Positions 17,752-24,764 of a DNA stretch of 64,000 nt are shown here, piece by piece. Position 1 is the first letter of the stretch, and each line of letters starts with the position of its first letter. The position numbers were made by a program, and so were the translations under genes. The notes beneath the pieces are model-generated. The model was given only the letters and a program-made list of their open reading frames with translations, searched no databases and was not told the origin of the DNA. The DNA is from Acidobacteriota bacterium (lineage in GTDB: Bacteria; Acidobacteriota; Terriglobia; Terriglobales; Acidobacteriaceae), in contig JABCZH010000004.1 in the NCBI GenBank assembly GCA_013289795.1, forward strand, positions 310,001 through 374,000, written 5' to 3'.

Positions 17752-18591
17752 ATGAAAAGAAGATTCATTCTGACGGCACTTCTAACCCTGACGGCCCTGC
17801 CCGCGTTCGCGGCCGGACCTGCTATCGACCGTGTGAATGGTAGCAATTCCTTGCGCTGCGGCTATGTCGAATATGAACCCGCCTTGACCAAGGACCTGAA
17901 GACCGGCCAGTGGCACGGCTTTGACTACGACATCGTTCAGGCGATCACCAATCGTCTGGACCTCAAGACCGAGTACGCGGCCGCGACCGGTTGGGGCACG
18001 GTCGCAGCGGACCTGAATGCCGGAAAATTCGACATGCTGTGCTCGACTTTCTGGGTGCATCCGAACGTGGCCAAGTTCGCGCTGTTTTCACGGCCCGCCT
18101 ATTTCCAGCCAGTCTTTCTTGTCGCGCGGACGAACGATTCGCGGTTTGACGGGACGCACCTCCTCAACGATCCGACGCTGACGATGGTCGCGGTCGATGG
18201 GGATAATCCGGTCGCCATCGCCAAGGCGGATTTTCCGCAGGCAAAAATTTCCACCCTACCGAACATGACAGATCCATCCCAGGTGCTCCTCGCCATCGCA
18301 GATGGCAAGGGTGATTTTACGATTACGGACGCCATGACGTTCGGCGATTACGCGGAGCATAATCCGGGCAAACTTCACATAGTCAATCCGGACCGGCCCG
18401 TCCGCGTCTATCCGTCAAGCTACGTCTTCCGTTCCGACGACGGCCAGTTGCGCGACGCCGTCAACGCCGCCCTGGACGAGTTGATTCTCGACGGCACGAT
18501 CGACCGCATCATGAATAAATACGATACCCATCCGAATGGCTATTACCGCGCGACCGTGCCGTATCGGAATCCTTATAAGCAGGAAAAATAA
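17752..18591 (+). CDS. Periplasmic solute-binding protein 1 (family 3)
   Basis: A 279-aa secreted binding protein of the polar amino acid class. It begins with a clean signal peptide (MKRRFILTALLTLTALPAFA), then the family opening RCGYVEYEP and a type II periplasmic fold with GTVAADLNAGKFDMLCS. ATG 17752 is preceded by AGGGG; the frame extends upstream but only into the permease. It is the first of three consecutive binding proteins for one permease. Confidence 0.85.
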   Translation: MKRRFILTALLTLTALPAFAAGPAIDRVNGSNSLRCGYVEYEPALTKDLKTGQWHGFDYDIVQAITNRLDLKTEYAAATGWGTVAADLNAGKFDMLCSTFWVHPNVAKFALFSRPAYFQPVFLVARTNDSRFDGTHLLNDPTLTMVAVDGDNPVAIAKADFPQAKISTLPNMTDPSQVLLAIADGKGDFTITDAMTFGDYAEHNPGKLHIVNPDRPVRVYPSSYVFRSDDGQLRDAVNAALDELILDGTIDRIMNKYDTHPNGYYRATVPYRNPYKQEK

Positions 18592-18648
18592 TGCCATGAG
18601 ATGCTGCTGCCCGCGTGATTATCAGCCGGAATAAAAACGGAGAACCCG

Positions 18649-19500
18649 ATGAAAACATTCCTGAACAAATGGGTGCCTGCACTTGTGCTACTGCTTCTGC
18701 TGCCTGGCATTGCCCGAGCGGCCGACGTGGGGAAAGAATCCGTCTATGACCGCGTCATGCGCATCGGCACGATCCGTTGCGGCTATTTTCTGTGGCCGCC
18801 GTTTCTGGAGAAAGATGTCAATACAGGCAAGATGAGCGGCGCGTCCTACGACATTATGGAGGAAATCGGCAAGCAGTTGAGCCTGAAAATCGACTGGGCC
18901 GAGGAAATCAATTTTGCCTCGATGTTCGAAGGCTTCGCGAGCGGCCGCTATGACATGATCTGCGGCCCGATGTCGCCGACGCCGGCTCGGGCGCGGGCTT
19001 CGGATTTTACTATCCCGCTGTTCTACACGACCTATGACTTGTACGTCGGAGGCAAGGACACCCGCTTCGATAAGAACCGTGCGGCGCTGAACGATCCAGC
19101 GCATAAGTTTGCCGGGCTCGACGGCGAATTCACGTCGATCATCGCGCAGGAGGATTACCCGCGCGCGACCTATTTTTCTGTGCCGCAGCTTTCGGACGCC
19201 AGCCAGCTACTGATGACGCTGGCGACCGGCAAGGCCGACGTGACCGTGACCGACCCGATGACCGCCAATAAATTCATGGAGCAGAACCCAGGGAAAATCC
19301 GCCGCCTGCCTGGCCCGTCGGCGCGCGTCCTGGCGGTAACCTTCGCCATCCCACTGGGCGAGGAGCGGTTTAAGACCATGCTCAACCTGGCCAGCCAGAG
19401 CCTGCTCGACAGCGGTTTTGTCGAGCGCATCTTGGAAAAATATCCGACCGCTGACAAAACCATGCTCCGCGTGGCGAAACCCTATGAGGTACAAAAATGA
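18649..19500 (+). CDS. Periplasmic solute-binding protein 2 (family 3)
   Basis: A 283-aa paralogue of the preceding protein, with signal peptide (LLLLLPGIARA) and the same opening pattern RCGYFLWPPFLEKDVNTG. It carries GFASGRYDMICGPMSPTP in the ligand-domain region. It is closer to binding protein 3 (YDRVMRIGTIRCG against FDRVMRTQTLRCG) than to protein 1. Its stop overlaps the next start as ATGA. Separate specificities for the three paralogues are likely but cannot be read from sequence. Confidence 0.85.
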   Translation: MKTFLNKWVPALVLLLLLPGIARAADVGKESVYDRVMRIGTIRCGYFLWPPFLEKDVNTGKMSGASYDIMEEIGKQLSLKIDWAEEINFASMFEGFASGRYDMICGPMSPTPARARASDFTIPLFYTTYDLYVGGKDTRFDKNRAALNDPAHKFAGLDGEFTSIIAQEDYPRATYFSVPQLSDASQLLMTLATGKADVTVTDPMTANKFMEQNPGKIRRLPGPSARVLAVTFAIPLGEERFKTMLNLASQSLLDSGFVERILEKYPTADKTMLRVAKPYEVQK

Positions 19501-20330
19501 AAAAAGTTCTTCTGATTGCTTTCCTTTCCCTGATCGCCGTCCCGGCCTTCGCCGCCGACGCGCCGAAGGAATCCGCCTTTGACCGCGTCATGAGGACGCA
19601 GACCCTGCGCTGCGGCATGATGCTGTGGCCACCCTATTTCGAGAAGGACCCGAACACGGGCGCGATTCATGGCTATGCCAAGGATTTATCGGACGGTGTT
19701 GCCAGCCTGCTCGGTGTCAAGATCGAGTATGTCGAGATCGTGCCGGGACAGCAGGTCGAGGAACTGAAGGATGGCCGTGTCGACGCCGTCTGCGATGATG
19801 GGCCGTATGTCTTTTCGGAGATGAAGTTCCTTGATTACACCAGTCCGCTCTATTACGTGCCGGTCTTCGCCTACGGCCGCGCCGATGAACAGCGGTTCAA
19901 GTCGCAGGGCGATCTCAACCACAAGGATGTGCATTTCATCGGAATGGACGGCGATCTGAGCGTTGCGCTGGTACAGCGGCGGTTTCCGCAGGCGACGCTG
20001 TCTACATTGCCCAGCACAACGGATTCCGGCCAGTTGATGCTGAACGTGAAGGATAAAAAGGCCGACATCACGATCATCGATCCGCCATCGGTTGCGACCT
20101 TCAACGCCAGCAACCCGCCCGGCGTTAAAGCGGTCGCGGGCGGCGAACCCGTCGCCATCTACCCGGTCGGATTCTCCGTGAAGAAGGGGGATGCGGAATT
20201 AGCGCTGATGATCAATTCCGGAATCGCGGCGCTGTGGAATACCGGTGAGGCTGCGTCCATCCTCCATAAATACGATCCCAGAGGGACGATGTTCTATGGC
20301 GTCGCCAACGGCTACCGGCCGATGAAATAG
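19497..20330 (+). CDS. Periplasmic solute-binding protein 3 (family 3)
   Basis: A 277-aa third binding protein with signal peptide (LIAFLSLIAVPAFA) and RCGMMLWPPYFEKDPNTG. The family arginine region is changed here (DAVCDDGPYVFSEMKF). It overlaps protein 2 by four bases and is followed immediately by the ATPase, with no gap. Divergence from protein 2 suggests different ligands for a shared permease. Confidence 0.85.
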   Translation: MKKVLLIAFLSLIAVPAFAADAPKESAFDRVMRTQTLRCGMMLWPPYFEKDPNTGAIHGYAKDLSDGVASLLGVKIEYVEIVPGQQVEELKDGRVDAVCDDGPYVFSEMKFLDYTSPLYYVPVFAYGRADEQRFKSQGDLNHKDVHFIGMDGDLSVALVQRRFPQATLSTLPSTTDSGQLMLNVKDKKADITIIDPPSVATFNASNPPGVKAVAGGEPVAIYPVGFSVKKGDAELALMINSGIAALWNTGEAASILHKYDPRGTMFYGVANGYRPMK

Positions 20331-21062
20331 ATGCTCACTGCCCGTGCCATCCACAAGGCTTTCGGCGAAAAGCAGATCCTGCGAGGCGTCGATGTGGCGG
20401 TGGCACCGGGGCAGATCACTTGCGTGATCGGGCCGTCCGGCACGGGCAAAACGACGCTGCTACGTGCATTGGCGTTTCTCGATTATCCGGATGAGGGGAC
20501 CGTGACGCTTGATGACCGGACCTATGATTTTCCTCGCCAACCCAGACAAGCTATCACGCCACCGCCCTGGCCGCAGGTGACGGCGGTTTTCCAGTCCTTG
20601 TTCCTGTGGCCGCACCTCACCTTGCGCGAAAACATCATGCTACCGGCGCGCAATCATAGCCCGGAACGAGCGGAAAAGGATATCGAAGGTCTGGCTGCGT
20701 TTTTCGAGATGGGCGGTTTTATCGACCGCTATCCTAACGAAGCGTCGGTCGGCCAGCGGCAACGGGCAGCGTTGGCTCGCGCGTTGATCCTCAACCCGCG
20801 CTATCTTCTGCTCGACGAAATCACGTCCGCCCTCGATATTGAACAGACAGCACGCATTCTGACGAAGCTGGAGCACCTGAAAGACCGCAATATCGGCATG
20901 TTGTTGATCACCCATGCAATCGGCTTTGCTCGCCATGCCGCCAACCACATCGTTTTCATGGACGGAGGACAGGTAATGGAACGGGGCCCGCCCGGCATTC
21001 TCGACGCGCCGAAAACGGAACGGCTAAACAATTTTCTTTCCCTTGTCCGCGCAGCACAATGA
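20331..21062 (+). CDS. ABC transporter ATP-binding protein (amino acid type)
   Basis: A 243-aa ATPase that should power the importer. Walker A is GPSGTGKTT. The signature is ASVGQRQRAALARA, a departure from the usual LSGGQ. Walker B is YLLLDEITSALD and the switch histidine is in LLITHAIGFARH. The ATG directly abuts the stop of binding protein 3. It is the last clear transport gene; the synthetase-like gene starts 65 bases on. Confidence 0.9.
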   Translation: MLTARAIHKAFGEKQILRGVDVAVAPGQITCVIGPSGTGKTTLLRALAFLDYPDEGTVTLDDRTYDFPRQPRQAITPPPWPQVTAVFQSLFLWPHLTLRENIMLPARNHSPERAEKDIEGLAAFFEMGGFIDRYPNEASVGQRQRAALARALILNPRYLLLDEITSALDIEQTARILTKLEHLKDRNIGMLLITHAIGFARHAANHIVFMDGGQVMERGPPGILDAPKTERLNNFLSLVRAAQ

Positions 21063-21127
21063 AAATCATCGCCGCATTAGAACGAGAGGATAATTCGCCA
21101 CTTTGTTAATCATGTGATCGGAAAAGA

Positions 21128-21913
21128 ATGGTTGAAAATGTTTCAGGACACTCCTGTCTGACCCGGCAGGCCGCGCTGCTTTCTTCCCTGAAGGATGTAA
21201 CCCCGTTTGAACTCGGAGAAGCGGCAACGCACTTGCGTCGTTTCTTTTCATCGATGCAGTTCCGGGAGATGGTTCTTCACCCTTTCGACGCCTACCCCAT
21301 GGATTATCAGGATGCAGTGTTAGACGTGCCGAGCATCGGACAGCTACGCTTCAACACAGAGCCAGAAATATGGGGTGGAGGCAAGCTGCCCGAGCGTTTT
21401 TACTCCATTAGCAGTTTGTTCCGAAAAGAAAAAGAGAAAAATCTGTTACGTCGTTCGGCTTTTTTTATTGTGGATTTTTACCAGCCTGGTCCACCCGACT
21501 CCATGCTGCCTATTTTTCACGCATTGCTCCAACAATTGGCAGAAGCGGGGTTCGGGGAGCATTTGCATCGCCTGCCATTTGATTATGCCGAATACGATCC
21601 TGTTGCCGACTGTCCGCGACTTTCCTCTTTTGAGACACGATGGGTGGTGACGAAAGGGTATGATGCCGCACATTCTTTCTTTGAAGTCGATGAAAGGGGG
21701 GCGTCCACCCGGAATGAAGTATTCTTGGTGACTCCTTTGGGATACTTGGAAATCGGCGCTTTCGGGATAACCGGCTTGAATAAAAACCCGCGTTATATTT
21801 TTCGCACAGGGGCCGCCAGCTTGCCCATGCCTCCTGTGCATCGCAGTGGCATGGGTTTGGGCTTTGAGCGCTTGCTGCTTGCCGATCGGATTCTCTCCAT
21901 ATTATTGGGGTAA
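21128..21913 (+). CDS. Free-standing class II aminoacyl-tRNA-synthetase-like catalytic domain
   Basis: A 261-aa protein with class II synthetase signatures of the Asp/Asn/Lys group. Motif 2 appears as RFYSISSLFRKEKEK, with the arginine that contacts ATP, followed by FFIVDFYQ. Motif 3 is SGMGLGFERLLLA at the C-terminus. There is no anticodon-binding domain, so it is a paralogue rather than a housekeeping synthetase. Known paralogues of this kind modify proteins (EpmA), make asparagine (AsnA) or charge atypical acceptors. It follows the amino-acid importer on the same strand and may act on the imported compound (inference). Not recognised more precisely. Confidence 0.65.
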   Translation: MVENVSGHSCLTRQAALLSSLKDVTPFELGEAATHLRRFFSSMQFREMVLHPFDAYPMDYQDAVLDVPSIGQLRFNTEPEIWGGGKLPERFYSISSLFRKEKEKNLLRRSAFFIVDFYQPGPPDSMLPIFHALLQQLAEAGFGEHLHRLPFDYAEYDPVADCPRLSSFETRWVVTKGYDAAHSFFEVDERGASTRNEVFLVTPLGYLEIGAFGITGLNKNPRYIFRTGAASLPMPPVHRSGMGLGFERLLLADRILSILLG

Positions 21914-22104
21914 ACCCAACATTTTTGTCACCAGGGGCCATCTTATTTAGGAAAATTAACCCAAATCAGTGCCGTTCCGCCGAGCCCGGTATCAACCCAT
22001 ACAGACGGAAGGAGCCCCTTCCAGTCAGTTCATATATTTATTACGTCGTTGACTGCTTGACTGTTTTGTTTAGGTTAGTTCCTTGAGGGCGAGAGAAAGA
22101 GCGC

Positions 22105-22338
22105 ATGGACGATTACTTACAGCCGCATCGGGCAGCATCCTGGTGCAAAGCAAGAAAACTTCCTGTCATAGAAAACTCACTGCAACGTGAGTTGGTCCGA
22201 ATCGTGACAGTGCTGCAAAAGGCCATCTACGCCGACGAGGAATCCATCCCGCGTGAAGTCAGGGTGTACTACCAGGCGCTCAAGTACATCGCCTCTGTTG
22301 CGGGCGCTCCCGAGGGCCGAGAGTGGTATGGGAACTGA
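22105..22338 (+). CDS. Small hypothetical protein
   Basis: A 77-aa soluble protein (MDDYLQPHRAASWCKARKLP) with a mainly helical look and no known motif. A GAGAGAAAGAG purine stretch precedes the ATG. It stands alone between the synthetase-like gene and the convergent XRE regulator. Unrecognised. Confidence 0.5.
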   Translation: MDDYLQPHRAASWCKARKLPVIENSLQRELVRIVTVLQKAIYADEESIPREVRVYYQALKYIASVAGAPEGREWYGN

Positions 22339-22496
22339 TGCATCCGGTCGGTTCGCTACTTTCACATGATGCCCCTCACCCGCACGATATGTAAATAAAA
22401 CCGCGAACCCGCTCTGAAAACTAGGAATAAATTCCCATAAGATACATTATCACTCTGTGGTTGCGTTATGGATAAGGTGCAATCTTGAGTTGTAAC

Positions 22497-22853
22497 CTAG
22501 CCCCGCTTCTTCCTTAAAAACGCCACGTAATCCTGAACCGCTTGTTTCTGTGGCTCCGGCAACGCATTGTATTTGTTCACAAGGGTAAGTTGTTCCGGTG
22601 CCAGCTTCAGGGCGTCATTGCGAACCGCGCCCTCGATGCCATCATAAAAATCATCAACGTCAATTTTCAGAATTTTCGAGAATTGCCAGAGCCGGGATGC
22701 ACTGATGCGGTTCGTGCTCTTCTCGTATTTTTGAATCTGCTGGAACGTCACGCCCACGGCCTCCGCCAGTTGTACCTGACTCATGCCGCGCAATAGCCGG
22801 AACTTGCAGAGATTTTCCCCTACCTTTTTATCGATGTCAGTCGCTGCACGCAT
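22497..22853 (-). CDS. XRE-family helix-turn-helix regulator
   Basis: A 118-aa DNA-binding protein. The HTH is clear: VGENLCKFRLLRGMSQVQLA, then the recognition helix and VTFQQIQKYEKSTNRISASR, followed by a helical C-terminus ending YVAFLRKKRG. This form is common in Alphaproteobacteria. I use start 22853 because the domain begins there; the frame extends to 22985 with unconvincing sequence. It may control element genes such as excision or transfer (inference). Confidence 0.82.
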   Translation of the reverse strand: MRAATDIDKKVGENLCKFRLLRGMSQVQLAEAVGVTFQQIQKYEKSTNRISASRLWQFSKILKIDVDDFYDGIEGAVRNDALKLAPEQLTLVNKYNALPEPQKQAVQDYVAFLRKKRG

Positions 22854-23158
22854 GACCCTTCCCGTTTGTTGTTTCTTCCTAACATACGGGGCGGCCCTTT
22901 GGTGCCGAGAGGTTTGTACCGCCAGTAACCGGCGAACGACGTATTTCCCTTGCGGGTGTTGCATTCCGCCGTCCTCTCGACCCAAGGGTGCGAGAGGAGC
23001 AAAGCGTAAATACGCGCTCCAAAACGTATGGTTACGAGGGGTACAAATCCCCGTTACAGGGAAAGATTATCAGCAGGATCAGGAAGGGCCAAACGCTATA
23101 TTCATATCAGGAAAGGCCGACGAGTTCCTAAAGCAAGTAGCCCTGAACGTGGACATAA
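22854..23158. other. Intergenic region without a supported gene
   Basis: 305 bases between the XRE regulator start and the end of the nuclease operon. It should contain the XRE promoter. A T-arm-like stretch (GGGGTACAAATCCCC at about 23038) is present, but no tRNA can be built around it. Confidence 0.3.
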
Positions 23159-24094
23159 TCATCCAGGAACTGATTTCTTCAAGCTGTCGTTAGCCCCTAT
23201 GAGCGACGGCCTGAAGTGCACCTCCAAGCCGTAGTTAACAATCTCGACCATGGGTTTGCGGAGGGCCTCCATTACGACCGTGCCGGACAGCTTCGCCGCG
23301 CCCCCGTGGATGAGAATGCCTCTCGGGGTCTGCCCGGTCTCCTCTTGGAGAAGCTTCATGTAGTGCCGAAGCTGCGAGATATCTTGGATCGTTGGCGCGC
23401 TTTGCTTGCACTCAACGATGACTGGCATGTTCGCCTTGTCGATGAGCAGCACGTCTAGCCGAGTCCGATCCTTGAACACCCGCTCACGGATCTTAGAGTT
23501 CGGGTGAGGAAGGAGGCCATCCTCAAGCCGGTTTGGGTAGTTAGCAATGTAGTCAGACAGTGCCTTCTCGTACCTGAAACTCCCGAGCAGGCTCACCCAG
23601 TTCGTCGGGTCGTTCATGTCGGTGCGCACGGCTTCAAGAGTCTGGGACTGAACACGTGACACCGTTGGTCGCAGTTCGCCGTTGGAAAACGTTCTCCCAG
23701 GTGGTAGCTGGACCACCAGATCTTGACTCTCCGGCCCTGTCGTCAGGTCCCATCGAACAAGAATCCTCCTTCCCATTTCACCGTCAGGCAAGCCGGGACC
23801 AGGGGGGACCAAGGGGTTCCAGTCGGTGTCCTCAATGGCCTTCGCCGTAATCTCGCCGAGGCGGCCAACCTTGTGACCTCGTAGTGCCACGACAACGTAG
23901 TCGCCGGGCCGCATTTCCTGGATTGCATTCCGTGCGGCACTCCAACCGCGTCCGCCATCAGTCTTGCCCTGGAGTTTGAAGCCCCACTGCGCCGCCCACC
24001 CGACAGCAACACACTGGTTCTTGTACCAGCGCTGCCACATGCCTGGGTACACGTCCTCTTGGCACGCCACCTTCCACAGGACTGGTATCGTCAT
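23159..24094 (-). CDS. EVE-like / PD-(D/E)XK nuclease, candidate modification-dependent restriction enzyme
   Basis: A 311-aa protein. The N-terminal 110 residues look like an EVE/PUA-type domain (MWQRWYKNQCVAVGW, RPGDYVVVALRGHKVGRLGE), a fold that binds modified bases. The C-terminal part has a PD-(D/E)XK core of the NucS/DUF91 type: RLDVLLIDKANMPVIVECKQ, with D and E-x-K, then a helix with QLRHYM. This layout matches type IV, modification-dependent restriction enzymes. It is the last gene of a three-gene minus-strand operon, four bases after the GGCT-like gene. Confidence 0.75.
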   Translation of the reverse strand: MTIPVLWKVACQEDVYPGMWQRWYKNQCVAVGWAAQWGFKLQGKTDGGRGWSAARNAIQEMRPGDYVVVALRGHKVGRLGEITAKAIEDTDWNPLVPPGPGLPDGEMGRRILVRWDLTTGPESQDLVVQLPPGRTFSNGELRPTVSRVQSQTLEAVRTDMNDPTNWVSLLGSFRYEKALSDYIANYPNRLEDGLLPHPNSKIRERVFKDRTRLDVLLIDKANMPVIVECKQSAPTIQDISQLRHYMKLLQEETGQTPRGILIHGGAAKLSGTVVMEALRKPMVEIVNYGLEVHFRPSLIGANDSLKKSVPG

Positions 24095-24097
24095 CGG

Positions 24098-24718
24098 CTA
24101 ACCTCCCTGCTGCCGGGTCTTCAGGCGCGGCGTTTTTTTGCGCCGCCTGTTAACCGGCTTTGAGAACCACGGTTCGTGTTGCAACGCAGACCGTACTGCC
24201 GTCTGCACGAACTCGGGTGCTCTCCACACGTACTCCGCAGCCTTCGCTTTTCCGGCAGGGCTCAGGGTCTTTACGTAGGCGACGACCGCCTTCACGGAGA
24301 ATGTTTTTTTAACCTTCTCCTTGAAGTTGCTCTTTAGTGCTGTCCAAACGACGGCGTCGAGCTTCCTTTCCCTCGCCCACGCGACAATTGGGTCTTCTTT
24401 TTCGATAGTATTCGGCAGCGCAGGTTTGTCGTCAACGCGAACGTAACCTATGTTCGCCTTCGTCGTACCCTCACGGCATTGGAGGTCCGCGACTGCATCC
24501 TCAAGCTTCGCCCGCTTGCTGAGGCACCAAGCCACTGGCGTGGAGAATCCATGCTCAGTATCGATCACGAGAGTCAAGGCGCCGAACCGTTTTTCGGAAA
24601 CTCTGGAGAATTCAATCTTGAAGGTGGGTCCATCGTATTGCCACGGTTCGATCCAATTGTCGAACTCCGGGCCGCCCTCCCACAGAAGGGAACCCCAACC
24701 GAGGATGGCGATTTTCAT
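24098..24718 (-). CDS. GGCT-like protein of the nuclease operon
   Basis: A 206-aa protein opening with MKIAILGWGSLLWEGG. This resembles the YGSL signature of gamma-glutamylcyclotransferase (AIG2-like) folds, where the loop binds a gamma-glutamyl or related amine; the tyrosine is replaced by tryptophan here. The C-terminal 35 residues are very basic (NRRRKKTPRLKTR), suggesting nucleic-acid contact. Start 24718 fits the fold, but ATG 24784, overlapping the ATPase gene by 20 bases, is also possible. It lies between the ATPase and the EVE-like nuclease. Function in this operon is unknown. Confidence 0.6.
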   Translation of the reverse strand: MKIAILGWGSLLWEGGPEFDNWIEPWQYDGPTFKIEFSRVSEKRFGALTLVIDTEHGFSTPVAWCLSKRAKLEDAVADLQCREGTTKANIGYVRVDDKPALPNTIEKEDPIVAWARERKLDAVVWTALKSNFKEKVKKTFSVKAVVAYVKTLSPAGKAKAAEYVWRAPEFVQTAVRSALQHEPWFSKPVNRRRKKTPRLKTRQQGG

Positions 24719-24764
24719 TTTTTTCTTTTTCACGTTTTCTGCCGGTTTTCGTTGCGCATAGTCG

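Noticed and set aside
23025-23075. T-arm-like GGGGTACAAATCCCC suggesting a tRNA
   Set aside because: No acceptor stem, D-arm or anticodon arm could be fitted around it.
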